Shown here in pieces: positions 1 to 11,340 of a stretch of DNA of 64,000 bases. The number at the start of each line of letters is the position of its first letter. Position 1 is the stretch's first letter. The stretch covers positions 3,052,501-3,116,500 of the forward strand of contig CAMRHE010000157.1 of NCBI GenBank assembly GCA_947044405.1. Direction: 5' to 3'. The position numbers were made by a program, and so were the translations under genes. Source of the stretch: Leptodactylus fallax (Eukaryota > Chordata > Amphibia > Anura > Leptodactylidae). The notes beneath the pieces are model-generated. The model worked only from the letters and a program-made list of their open reading frames with translations, ran no database searches and was not told where the DNA came from.

Positions 1-1130
<1,130 letters not shown>

Positions 1131-1440
1131 TTTTTTTGGGGGTTTTTTTTTAAATTAAGGGTTTAAAAAATCTTTTTTTTTTTTCCCCCCGGGATTATAT
1201 AAAAAGGGGAGAGGGTGGGGGTGGTGGGTGTTCTCTGGGGGGGGCGTGTTGTGGGGATTTTTTTTTTTTTTTTGTGTGGGGGGGGGGTGTTTTTTTTTTT
1301 TTGCGGGGGGGGTGGTGGGGGGAAAAAAATTATTTTATTTTTTTATGTGGGTAGGAAGGAGAGAAAAGATATTTTTTTTTTTTTTATAAAAAAAAAGTGG
1401 TGATGAAAATAAAAAAAAATAATATTTTATTGGGGGGCCC
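1131..1440. repeat. G/T homopolymer-rich low-complexity stretch
   Basis: Runs of 6-16 G or T alternate for about 300 bases and then give way to A/T runs. It matches no microsatellite period and begins exactly at the Tc1 right end. It could be real low complexity but looks like poorly resolved sequence. The short open frame in it (Gly/Phe-rich) is meaningless. Confidence 0.7.
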
Positions 1441-1483
1441 AAATGTTAAATCTATTCAGATTCACAACAAAACAATATATGTA

Positions 1484-1503
1484 GTGTGTGTGTGTGTGTG
1501 TGT
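1484..1503. repeat. (TG)n microsatellite
   Basis: About ten uninterrupted TG units. Confidence 0.9.
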
Positions 1504-2510
1504 ATTAATGTGTATAGTAAACGGGAAAGGTTATTTTTAATAGTTTCTATATAGGATATGCAGAAAATAACTATGTAACCACCCAGACGAGGGGTTAAAT
1601 GAGTGGGAAAAGACTTGGGCGAGTCTGATTTTCATACACTTGTCTCTATATCCATGCCAATATCTCACTGTATTATAGTGAAGAACTGTTTTCCTTGCTC
1701 TTTTTTTTTTTTTCTACAGAAAACATTAACATATGTGGCAATGTAAAACCACTTAATCGGATAACTAATAGATGAGCAAATGATGTGCAAACTAGCGATA
1801 ACAAATGCATGCTTACATCTGAATAATTACCAGTTACAATAATGAAATGGTGCATGTTAAAAAAAAAAACGCATCAGAGGTGATGTGCTGTCAAGTTCTC
1901 TTGGGAGTCCACAGCAAGCCGCAGAGACATCAGCACACTGTATGTATTATTCCCATATGCTGACAGCCACAGGCATATGTCAGCCTGCAGGGCATAATAC
2001 TATAAAGTAAAATGGATACAGACAGTCCATAGTTATTTTGTTAATATAAGGATGACTTCAGCCTTAAATGGGGCATATCATCAGAAAATCATCTTATTAC
2101 AATACTATAATAATTTATTATAATATATGTACCTACTAAATGTTACTTTTTTATGTTTGTATTCACACTGTAGTATATTGTTACATGCTGAATTTACTTT
2201 TTAGTACATGCCAAAGCCACCCTCCACACAGTTGCTGCTTTTTGCTCAGTTTGTTTATTGGATAAGCTTGTCAATCATCTGATGAAATCCGTCATAGCGG
2301 CCATATATGCTGTAATTGCAGTCAGTATCAGGCAGCTGACCTATACCGAAATGTCTATAAGATTAAGTTGACTTCACTGTCTGACTCATGATTGTCCACC
2401 ACAGACAGTAAGTTTATTGGAAATTACATAGAACTATAACTTGTAAGAAATGAAAGATCCCTTCACAGACTTGCAGTGATCTACAGGACTGAACAAGCAC
2501 ACAGAATGGT
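1504..2510. other. No recognised feature
   Basis: AT-rich single-copy-looking DNA with stops in all frames. Short T and A runs occur at about 1700 and 1860. No gene or clear repeat end was recognised. Confidence 0.6.
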
Positions 2511-2682
2511 CAAGGCATAACTAGAAACTTTTGGGCCCTGACTCGAAATCTGTAACTGGGCCCCCACTTATCATGGGCTATGTATAATACTGCTATTTTA
2601 TGCTATGAGGCTTTTGGGCCCCCTCAGCCTCCAGGACCTGGTAGCGACTGCTACCTTGGCACCCCCTATAGCTATGTCTCTG
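2511..2682. mobile_element. Short non-autonomous element with GGCATAACTA-type ends
   Basis: The left end carries AAGGCATAACTAGAAAC. The right end reads CCCCTATAGCTATGTCTCTG, whose complement begins CAGAGACATAGCTATAGG, so the ends are imperfect inverted repeats. The same end signature recurs at 20513, 22784, 23787 and 39650. No target duplication could be confirmed. Confidence 0.5.
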
Positions 2683-3202
2683 TTGCGTACTGTCTGCTTT
2701 TGCCATCAGCTATACGGGATTTTGCATGCCAATCCTATGGTTCAACTCTGGACCCACCAAATAATTGACTCAGAGAACTCATATTCTATTCTTGATGCTG
2801 GTAAGAAATTGTGCAATGTTTTTTCCCAATGGGTCACAATTGGTTGTGTATAGCTCAACATATATCACTGTGCAATATTAGTTTAATGCCATATCCAAAG
2901 AGGATAACTCCGCTGCCTAATTTCTATCTGTAATCCCCTTCTGAAAAAAATTACCAAAATGGGCGGAATTACTATAGTAACTGTAAACTGACAGACCACA
3001 GGTTTAAAACCCACAATACAGGCCATTTTGGCCTGAGCATATAAAATCTAACCCACTATGTTGGTACTGTACAGTTCCTATAGCAGCTGACCCACAGTAT
3101 GTACAGCTATATGATTTTTATGGAGGTAACTTATTTAGAGTCCATTCTAAACCCATTTTAAGACATACCACATGTAACCTCCTTTTAAAAATAAATATTA
3201 TA
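2683..3202. other. No recognised feature
   Basis: No convincing reading frame or repeat end was seen. There are short open frames only, without codon structure. Confidence 0.5.
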
Positions 3203-3213
3203 CTGTGTGTGTG

Positions 3214-3250
<37 letters not shown>
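3203..3250. repeat. (TG)n(TA)n compound microsatellite
   Basis: A short TG run leads into about 17 TA units. Confidence 0.95.
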
Positions 3251-3525
3251 GCAGTAGTTAAACAGCTGCTGGAGAGGTCAGGAACATACCTCAATAAATC
3301 CTAATCTAACTCCTTGCCATTATCCTGTAAAACTGTCAATACCCTATTCAGTTGGCTACCATTGCTGCAGTACATTGAATTTTGCAGTTGCACACCAAGA
3401 CAACTTATATATGTAGAAAGGTTTACAAGGAAGTGAAATCCAAAGTCCTTATTGTTCTCCTGATCTACTTTCACATAGTACCTCCTCTGACACTAGTAGT
3501 ACATTAAAGTGAACCTGACATATTA

Positions 3526-4000
3526 AATGCTAGGGCTACACAGAGAATCCTGTCACGCGACAAAGATCACTGGATCCCCTTGGGATTCCTTCAATCATAT
3601 TATTGAATAGAGTCACATTGCAACCCCAATAATGCTGCAAGTCGTGGTTATAGAACCCTTGGGGGGGTCACTGTGGAACTCCATTAAAGCTAGTTTCACA
3701 TCTGTGTCAGAGTCTCTGTTGGAGACTCTGTCGCAGAGTCTGCAGAAAATGAGCAGAGGAAAAAGTCAGTTCAGTTTAAAAACGGACACCTGACAGACCC
3801 CATTATAGTAAATGGGGTTGGTTCCCCGGGCTCCATGTGTAACTGCTGGTTTAGTAGTCTGCCGCTTCATTGTTCAGGTCCCCCACAGACCCAGATGATG
3901 CTAGTGTGAACCTAGTGTCACTAACATGGGTGAAGGATTCACAAAGCAACCCAGTAATCTTTGGTTGGGCAGCCAAAATCGCTGTGTAGCCCTAGCCAAA
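3526..4000. mobile_element. Inverted-repeat element, host of a nested element
   Basis: The left end GCTAGGGCTACACAG and the right end CTGTGTAGCCCTAGC are exact complements. Next to each end lie imperfectly matching stretches (AAAGATCACTGG against CCAGTAATCTTT). The interior is occupied by a second inverted-repeat element at 3687-3914, so the two form a nest. It is non-coding and of miniature DNA transposon type. Confidence 0.6.
3687..3914. mobile_element. Nested miniature inverted-repeat element
   Basis: The left end reads AAAGCTAGTTTCACATCTG. The right end complements to CTAGGTTCACACTAGCATC. The GCTAGGTTCACACT-type end also marks 12246-12482 and fragments near 15290 and 62420. By end type this is probably a hAT-derived miniature element; no 8-bp duplication was verified. 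Confidence 0.45.
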
Positions 4001-4007
4001 GATATAG

Positions 4008-4377
4008 TCCAATCTGCAGGCAGCATGTTATAGAGCTAGAGAAGCTGAGCGGATTGATATATAGTTTTATTAGTTAGGTTTATCATATTCAGTATGATTT
4101 GTATTTTATTTCTCTGTTCTTTCTGGGCCTAGGAGTGCAGTGGGCAGTCCTTCTTAGTGATTGGCAGCTATCTGTATATACACACTCATGCATGGAAGGC
4201 TGATAGGACCACCCACTGGACTCCTAGGCTCAGAAAGAGCAGGAATTTATATGAATAAATAACAAGTTATACTGAATCTTTCCTCATACAACTATATATC
4301 CATCTGCTCAGCTCCTCCTGCTCTGTAACATGCTGCTTGAAGATTGCTGCATTTTTAACATGACAACCCCCTTTAAG
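4008..4377. mobile_element. TTAA-type miniature element with long inverted repeats
   Basis: The left arm (GGCAGCATGTTATAGAGCTA, then GCTGAGCGGATTGATATATAG) pairs with the right arm (CTATATATCCATCTGCTCAGC and TGTAACATGCTGC). A second inner pair is CCTAGGAGTGCAGTGGGC with GCCCACTGGACTCCTAGG-like sequence near 4212-4230. The right end runs through ACAACCCCCTTTAA, the terminal form of TTAA-targeting anuran miniature elements. The left terminus is missing and abuts the preceding element. A fragment of the same family is at 5998-6080. Confidence 0.65.
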
Positions 4378-4840
4378 GAATTATATATGCAATCCCTAAA
4401 ATATTTATATTAATTATAGTCATTATGTTCCAGTGCTGAACCATTTGCAACTTTTTGGTCAATTAGGAACATTTACACAGGTATAATTACATTGTTCCAA
4501 ACTTACAATTCATGGAAATCATTGTATGGAGAAAATTCATAAAAATCTGTCTATAAAAGCAGAAACGTAATGATAAATTGTAGGTAGGCTAGATAGCGAA
4601 TCAATATACTGTTGAAGAAAACTCTGAGGGCTCGCAGAAAGTCAATTAACATTAAATTATACCCCTTCTCTAACATATAAATGCTGGGAGGGGGAGATAG
4701 ATATAATTAATGCAGCATCACAGGGAAGTCATTTGAGAGTTCTGTACTTTGCAAATAAAATATTAAAATTTCATTGTAAAAGCTGTGGTTTATAACATAC
4801 CTGAGCATTCTACATAATACTTCCTAAATTATGTATCTAA
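4378..4840. other. No recognised feature
   Basis: AT-rich sequence without clear ends or frames. Confidence 0.5.
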
Positions 4841-4869
4841 TTAATGAAAATTAATGCAGATTTTACTTA

Positions 4870-5040
4870 CAAGGTCTCGGAAGTTCCCTGGTGTCTGCGG
4901 TGATAACCTGTTCTGAAGACTCTTTGCTTTGGGTTGACAAACCCACTCTGTTGTGAGTTTCTCATTCAAGCAAGTATAGAGTAAAGGGGGGTTCTCAATG
5001 CTGAAGAAGGTCTTCCAGAATACAAAAGTCCTTTTCAGGC
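4870..5040 (-). other. Possible exon-like segment with a strong splice donor
   Basis: On the minus strand a 270-base open frame ends at a donor-like site (GACCTT|GTAAGTAAAA, about 4870). The segment is less AT-rich than its surroundings. The peptide matches no family I know, no acceptor was fixed, and a 24-base A run (minus strand) lies just upstream. This may be chance; it is listed because little else here looks exon-like. Confidence 0.12.
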
Positions 5041-5109
5041 ATTGAAGTATCTGAGAACTGTAGAAGTGACAGACCCGTGGATAATTGCAGCCTGGGATTT
5101 TCACTTTCA

Positions 5110-5133
5110 CTTTTTTTTTTTTTTTTTTTTTTT
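5110..5133. repeat. Poly-T tract
   Basis: An uninterrupted T run of more than 20 bases. It could be the tail of a minus-strand retrocopy, but no matching transcript body was recognised. Confidence 0.85.
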
Positions 5134-5344
5134 ATTAAATGCCTTTAAAGGAACCAAATCTACTGTGTACATTATTCCATCTGTAAGACATCCTAATAAT
5201 GTGCATGCAAATGAACATGACCTCTAAAAATTTTCTGCAAGGGAACAGGAAAACAGGACTCTTCAGCCATTGAGTGTAACTTGAACATGTCACATCCCAC
5301 TTTTCCCTGCAAGAAGGGTCTCGTATTTAGTAGTTCTTATCACT

Positions 5345-5622
5345 AGTAGAATATTACAGGGGGATATAAGGAAGCTGGAAGCATGGGGTGGAGACTTGGA
5401 AAATGAAGTTTAATGTAGACAAATGTAAGGCTATGCAAGAAATAAAATGTATGATTATGTACTTAATTACTGGGTAAGACTGCCACTGGAAAAGACTTGG
5501 GGATTTTGGTGGACAGGAAGCTTACCTTTAGTGACCAGTGCCAGGCAGCTGCTGCCAAGGCAAATAAAATTATAGGAAGCAAAAGAGGCATGACAAGAAC
5601 ATAGTTATGCCTGTATACCAGG
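5345..5622 (+). mobile_element. Decayed CR1-like LINE fragment (reverse transcriptase region)
   Basis: Out-of-frame pieces recall the segment after the catalytic Asp pair of CR1-like reverse transcriptases: TWKMKFNVDKCKAM near 5391-5432, then a stretch resembling LGxLVD, then AAAKANKIIG and a KRGM segment. Several stops and small shifts interrupt it. A matching scrap lies at about 10650-10735. It ends where the next element's CCAGGGGTACTCAAC end begins. Confidence 0.6.
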
Positions 5623-5830
5623 GGTACTCAACTACTTTTAGTAAAGGTCTGTTGACCGCGTTCCGCCATCAAGTAAAGGTCTGAGCTGAACGGCAGCTGA
5701 ATACGTCCAGTATTTACGGTGTTTTTTGAAAAAAAAAATGTCTGACTATAAGATGCACAAGAAAAGTGAGGAAAAAATATTTCCTAATGTGGCTTTATAT
5801 GGTGTGTGGGAGCACTAAAGAGTATTATAC
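5620..5830. mobile_element. hAT-like element end and internal relic
   Basis: It starts CCAGGGGTACTCAACTACTT, a common form of vertebrate hAT terminal repeat, followed by a motif family reading GACTATAAGATGCACAAG. The far end is not recognisable. Confidence 0.4.
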
Positions 5831-5997
5831 TGTCCCTGCTGCCGCTAGTGCAAGGGATCAGGGCTTGGGGACAACGATCCAGAGATGAATGTTTCTTGCC
5901 TAAGACATTTATAGTTTTTTTTAAATGTTTTTTGCAAAGTTTTCAAAACTGCAAAAATAAATAAAATTCTTGAAGTCGCCGTATTCTGACACCCGCA

Positions 5998-6080
5998 ACT
6001 TTTTTTTTTTATATATAATCTGCTCCGCTCTTCCTGCTCTACAACATGCTACAGATTATTACTTGACAGGTTCTCTTTAA
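5998..6080. mobile_element. Fragment of the 4008-4377 TTAA-type family
   Basis: It shares ATCTGCTCCGCTCTTCCTGC and ACAACATGCTACAGATT with the right arm of the earlier element. It ends in GACAGGTTCTCTTTAA, which supplies the TTAA end. Confidence 0.55.
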
Positions 6081-7012
6081 CCATAATGCCTGTGATATGT
6101 GGCAAATTATATAAGGACCTATGTTTACAACCCAGAGCCTGTACTGCTTCTTTAGTATGTAGTCATACTGCCATGCAGATTCCATGACCTACTATACAGG
6201 TTCCATCAGACACTGTATCTATGAAGATACTGTATCCTATTATGGAAGCAATGTTCCTTTTTAACCACATACATACAGAATAAAATGGAGCATGTCACTT
6301 TGTTTCTGTTGTCACCATATGAAATTGGACACATACAGTAAATGGCTCATACATCACTATAGGCTCCCTATTATAGCTTCTTACTAAATTGAGCTATAAT
6401 ACGACAGCTTGCATCGGTCACACAGCCACCTCTGATAGGATGTTGAGGCTAAGTACAGTGGTAAAATCCACCAGAGCAATCCTGGCACTAGTCATAGCAG
6501 ACCCCATAATATGATAGCATATCCTTGCGATATGCTATTGCTTTTCAAGATGGGAATACCCCTTCAAACCTGTGATAAACTGCCATAGGATTATGATCAT
6601 TTATGTGATCCTTATTTCCTTCTACAGTTTTATGAGAAACTTAATGCTGCTAAGAAACTCTAAACTTGGACTGATCCTTTCTAAAGAAATGTAGCTTAAT
6701 TCAAGGATATTCTAGCATATGTGGGCTGAAATTACAGGTAAACTTGACTTGACCGAATGTGATTTCAATTAAGAATATTCTTGTGGGATGAGACAATGTG
6801 CTAGCATATGATTCTTCAGTACTAGGTGGGCAAATCTCGCGTCCCTCATATAGTCGCACATTCACGAGCAAATTATTATTCCCAAAATCATCCCACATGA
6901 AGTGTGGGCAAAGTACTGAAAAAAACTTATTTTATCATGAAAATGTAGCCCTGTATCTTGTGTTTTCACATATTAAATACTTTCTATTCTATTAATCCAG
7001 GGGCATAGTTAA
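6081..7012. other. Mostly featureless, one TTAA-element scrap
   Basis: At 6505-6566, GATAGCATATCC and GATATGCTATTGC form a small inverted pair followed by GGGAATACCCCTTCAAAC, reminiscent of a TTAA-type right end. Otherwise nothing was recognised. The short open frames near 6700-6990 overlap on opposite strands and lack coding character. Confidence 0.45.
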
Positions 7013-7020
7013 CCCTAAGT

Positions 7021-7851
7021 CCATGGTGGCGAACCTATGGCATGCGTGCCAGAAGTGGCACTCAGAGCCCTCTCTGTGGGCACCCATCTGTGGAACAGAT
7101 TGTACTGTGTGGGGACTACTGTGGAACAGATTGGACTGTGTGGGGACCACTGTGGAGCAGATTGTACTGTGTGGGGACTACTGTGGAACAGATTGTACTG
7201 TGTGGGGGCCATTTTGCAGTAGATTGTACTGTGTGGGGGCCACTGTGGAGCAGATTGTACTGTGTGGGGGCCACTGTGGAGCAGATTGGACTGTGTGGGG
7301 GGGCCACTGTGGTGCAGATTGGACTGTGTGGGGGGCCACTGTGGTGCAGATTGGACTGTGTGGGGGCCACTGTGGTGCAGATTGGACTGTGTGGGGGGCC
7401 ACTGTGGTGCAGATTGGACTGTGTGGGGGGCCACTGTGGTGCAGATTGGACTGTGTGAGGGCCACCGTAGGGCAGACTGGACTGTGTGGGGGCCCTTCAC
7501 TATTTATATCACACTGTACCTGTTTTATAGTAGACATAAGATATTAGTAAAGGCTGTAATAACATTGCACGGTCACTATAAAACAGATCCTGTACGATGT
7601 AAATAGTGAACATTAATTGTTCAAAATTAGGCCAAATGCAAACTTCTACCTTTCAGTACAAAATTGTTTTGTATCATTGAAGGCTCTGTAAAGCCCCATT
7701 CACACAACTGTATTTTGTGGGTCCATAACTGTCCTCAATTGTGGATCTGCACAGTATTAAGGTTAAATTGCCGTGTTGGCACTTTGCGATAAATTAGTGG
7801 GTTTTGGGTTGCAGTTTGGGCACTCAGTCTCTAAAAGGTTCGCCATCACTT
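7021..7851. mobile_element. hAT-like non-autonomous transposon, complete
   Basis: The left end is CCATGGTGGCGAACCTATGG. The right end, read on the other strand, is AAGTGATGGCGAACCTTTTA. An 8-bp target duplication with one mismatch flanks it (CCCTAAGT at 7013-7020, CCCTAGGT at 7852-7859), as expected for hAT. It has no transposase frame. The interior is a 31-bp minisatellite (7092-7494) plus about 350 bp of unique sequence. The many overlapping open frames on both strands come from the repeat period and are not genes. Confidence 0.85.
7092..7494. repeat. 31-bp minisatellite inside the hAT-like element
   Basis: About 13 tandem copies of a 31-33 bp unit whose core reads ACTGTGTGGGGACCACTGTG followed by GAGCAGATTGT. 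The left copies have a GGGGAC core. Right copies have drifted to longer G runs (5-7 G) and a GTGGTGCAG variant, so the array shows a left-to-right gradient of variants. One copy (near 7210) is divergent (CATTTTGCAGTAG). Confidence 0.95.
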
Positions 7852-7859
7852 CCCTAGGT

Positions 7860-8957
7860 TCTGCTTGCCTCTCCACCAAACTCTAAACTACCCAGTCCAT
7901 GCAAAACCAAAATTGCATGGCTTACATTTTAAAGTACAGTATTGTAATGCTAATGTTTACAATTTTGCTGAACAAAAAAATTTTAAACAGAATAAAATAC
8001 AACTGCAATGGCAAAGATACTGGAAGGATACACAGTGGTAGAGCTAGCAGGAAAAATGATTGTAGTTAGCATGTGGAATACCTATGGAGCTATGGAGGCT
8101 GGGTATACCTCAATATGACATCCTGCATACAGCTCTGAAGTGATAACACTGCATGTAAAGGAGTGGGATTATGACTTCAGATCTATCAGAATTTACTCAT
8201 TGACTCTTTTGGTCCCTCTGTTGGACCATCTTTACATCTACCTCTTTTTTTCTACCCATACAATATTCTGAACTTCTTCTGCCATGCATGCTTGGAGCAG
8301 GGCTTCTCACTTTTAGAGCTCAACTGGGGTTTACATCGACTTTGTTAAAAGCAGAGCCAAACAATAAAATGTAGTCACTTCTAATATCACATCTGCTTCC
8401 TGGACACCTGTTTTTTTTTTTTTTTTTTTGTTTTTTTAAAAAATAAAAACAGTAACTGCAAAGCCCGATACACACAAATTGCAAAGTTATACTGTCTACA
8501 TACTATGCCAGACTTGTCTTATGTGTGATAAGTAGCCGGAAGGAGAGTCCTCAATAGCAAACATATATGTTGTGTACAGGCAGCTGTCTATATCAATTAG
8601 CTTGTTGTTGCTGCTTGAAGTCATGCTGTGACTTCCTGCTTGGAGAGCGATTGGTAGTTATTTAATTTAATATCTAGACTTTGACCTATTCCTACCAGTA
8701 TTCTGAGATCTCAAACTGTTTATGACTTTTAGATTAAAAATTAAATTGTCAAAAAGTGATACATTTGCGCTCATTGCCAAAAAAATAAAGCACCCATATG
8801 TGTGTCTGTGCCTGGACCTATTCCAGGCACTTAGCAGAAGTAAATTTGGTGTCATGTTGCTCATTACATGTCCTGTCATTAACAGACAGCCGTCGTCTCC
8901 TTCATTTGCAGTGGTGTAAAAGAAACCTGTATTAGTACAGACTGAGACAGTATCATT
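7860..8957. other. No recognised feature apart from a poly-T run
   Basis: A T run of about 19 occurs at 8411-8429. No repeat ends or coding frames were recognised. Confidence 0.5.
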
Positions 8958-9470
8958 TTTAGCGACACATCTAGGTTCCGTTTGGGATCAGAGGATGGCT
9001 GGGTTTGAATATAAAAGCTGCAAAGCTTCAATCTCCCTTTGCTGTGAAACGACACATTGCCCCAACTGCTGGAGTGATGATCTGGGGAGCCATTGCATGT
9101 GACAGTCAGTTACCCCTAGTAGTGGTATGAGAGATACAAATAGTTCAGTGATATGTGCAGGACATCCTGTTGGCACATGTGTTGCTTTTTATGGCAGGGC
9201 TTCCATTTTTCAGCAGGATAATGCTTGCCTACATTATCATACCCACAGCAAGGGTTTTCCAGGAATTTCTCCGTCATATTGCATAACTTCTTTGTCCCAT
9301 CTGGTCTCCAGATTTATCGGCAATTGAACAGCAACCCACAAGTGTGCGGGATCTACAGGCCCAGCAGCAATATCCGTGGGCAAATGTGCCACATGGGGAA
9401 ACTGTATGCCTCCATGCCCAACTGTATCTAATTTTGTATCCAGACTAGAGGTGGCCCAACACAGTACTAG
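8958..9470 (+). pseudogene. Ancient Tc1/mariner-type transposase relic
   Basis: Pieces of a second, distinct transposase type lie in order but in shifting frames. FSDTSRFRLGSEDGW (8958 on) covers the first catalytic Asp region. KRHIAPTAGVMIWGAIA follows at about 9046. FQQDNACLH at about 9209 covers the second Asp. SPDL with an AIEQ remnant near 9308-9330 corresponds to the SPDLSPIE block. The terminal TRGGPTQY stops at 9468-9470. At least three frame changes and several stops show long decay. The N-terminal DNA-binding half and both terminal repeats are gone. RGGPTQY endings are typical of a Tc1-like clade separate from the other Tc1 copies here. Confidence 0.8.
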
Positions 9471-10400
9471 AGCCTCCTTACAATTTTACAGTTTTCTCCA
9501 AAAATGTATCCAACAATTTCTTCTTAATGCATTTTTTTTTTTTCTTCTTGTCACAGAATATACATGGGCCTGATAGTAAATTCCATATATATTACATGCA
9601 TGGATATTTTTTTTTTATTGTTGATGAAATGAAGCTACATTTTTCAGGCACAATCTGATCACATTTCTTCCTTTCATGCAGTAATAACTTAATAATTGTC
9701 TGACAACATGTTGTGTATCACAGATGTAGAAACCATTGCAAGGCTGTTTAAAGTATGTCAGCATTTTTGTGAATTGTCGCATGTTTATTCACTTAGGGGG
9801 ATGGAGTATGAAACTTGGAAGGAAAATTCAAAGGATCGATTGCATCAGTATACATGTTTAATGCATGTGTGTGGAGCTGTTGCTTTCCTGTGTTACATCC
9901 GCTGCCAGGACAATTGCGCTTCATTGTCTGTGATCCCCCGTCTCACAAAGTAGCTGATATTACAGTGCACAAAGAGCCAAGTAACGATTACTTAACCACT
10001 GGGAATGACTATAGTACGTTCAGGCACTGATTTGGGCGCACCTCTCAGCTCTCTTAAACACTAATGGTAGAATAAATATGTTAGCATATGGCAGTTTAAT
10101 GAACCCTATGAACTTTGTTCTCTAGTTTTACGGCCCATTGTATTACTAGCAAATTTAAGAAAAATCTATAGTGTATTTCCCAATCTGCACATAATTACTA
10201 GCAGAATCCTGTTCTCTATGCTTTATAAGCAGGTGGGTTTTAGGAAGAAAAAACTGCTGCTGATTCTAAATTAAACCAATAATGCTGAAAGACTCAAATT
10301 CCTCAGTGAACACAGTGAAAACAGTAGTGGATTCTAAACCAGGGTACCTTATTAAAATCAAGGGATTAGTAGAAGGATGTGTAAAAATGTCAATTTCTAT
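9471..10400. other. No recognised feature
   Basis: Short open frames only. A T run at 9530-9545 and a short T run near 9609 are the only simple repeats. Confidence 0.5.
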
Positions 10401-10402
10401 AT

Positions 10403-10735
10403 TAAAGGAGTTGTCCAGGGTTAAAAAATGACATGCAGTCAGTGGGAGAGGGCTATAAAATAAATATGTACTTACTTACCTGTATCCTACACTCTGTTCC
10501 TGTGTTGGGCCAGCCATCAGCTCCGCTGGTTCATTTTTGTACAGAGCTCCTGCATCCATGACGCCAAAGTTGATGGGACCGCTGCAGCCAAACACCGCCA
10601 TCAGCTGTATGTAAGTTTAAGCACTTGGGCCAATTAAACTATTTCTATATTTATGTATTTAATAGGTATACAGGGTATAACTGCCACTAGATAAGACTTT
10701 GGGATACTGGTGGACAGTGTAGCCTTAACTATAAA
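10403..10735. mobile_element. TTAA-element left end followed by CR1-like LINE scrap
   Basis: TTAAAGGAGTTGTCCAGGGT at 10403 is the terminal form shared with 32675. The matching right end is not present. From about 10650 the text ACTGCCACTAGATAAGACTT, then a GGTGGACAGTG stretch, repeats part of the LINE relic at 5345-5622, so two broken repeats abut here. Confidence 0.5.
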
Positions 10736-10738
10736 AGG

Positions 10739-11025
10739 GATTTTCTGTAATAATCTTGGTGGTGACAGTCTTTTATCTTGATCAGCTACCAGTGGATACG
10801 ACCATGAATGTAGGAACTTTCAGAAACCCAGCCGAGATTTCCTTATTGCGAACAGGTTATCAGGCAGGGACAGTGTATGCACAAGAAGGTAACCCTGCCA
10901 CAATAAGGAAACCATAGCTGGGTTTCCAGACCATAGACAGTTCCTGCATTCATGGATATATCAATTGGCAACCAATCAAAACAAAAGATTGTCACCAGTA
11001 AGCTGGTTAGAGAAAATCTTTAAAA
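10739..11025. mobile_element. Miniature element with about 115-bp inverted arms
   Basis: The left arm (10741-10862) and right arm (10895-11020) are complementary at moderate divergence. Paired landmarks include GGTGACAGTCTTTT with AAAAGATTGTCACC, CCATGAATGTAGGAAC with GTTCCTGCATTCATGG, and TTTCCTTATTG with CAATAAGGAAA. The right terminus runs AGAAAATCTTTAAA, consistent with a TTAA target. It is non-coding. Confidence 0.75.
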
Positions 11026-11114
11026 CTCTTAAAAAATGGTTTATATTTGCAAAAATGTTTTAACTTGTAATGGTCTACAAATTTAATTATGGTTATATTC
11101 ATGGGAAAACCCCT

Positions 11115-11300
11115 TTAAAGAACCTTTCACATCCTCTGGCACCGATGGTATTATATATCACTTCACCGTCAGAAGGGCGGGCCTTACTACTCAACGTCAT
11201 CGATGGGCGGTAAAGAATGCCCCCTCTGACAGTACAAAGCTATTGAAGAGTACACTAGTCTGTAAGGCCCGCCCTTCTGACAGTGGAAAAATATCGTTGC
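11115..11300. mobile_element. TTAA-type element with internal inverted repeat
   Basis: The left end TTAAAGAACCTTTCACATCC is followed by GTCAGAAGGGCGGGCCTTAC, which is perfectly complementary to GTAAGGCCCGCCCTTCTGAC at about 11263. The outer right terminus is not recognisable. Confidence 0.6.
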
Positions 11301-11340
11301 AAAATATGAAAATTTTATATTACTAGAAAGGACACCATAG

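Noticed and set aside
1215..1403. 62-codon Gly/Phe-rich open frame
   Set aside because: Translation of G and T homopolymers.
7092..7494. CRISPR-like array (31-bp regular repeats)
   Set aside because: Units are directly adjacent with no unique spacers, and the context is a vertebrate hAT-like element.
7015..7606. Several overlapping open frames of 84-174 codons on both strands
   Set aside because: They are produced by a 31-bp tandem repeat, whose period keeps many frames open; the peptides are simple repeats and occur equally on both strands.
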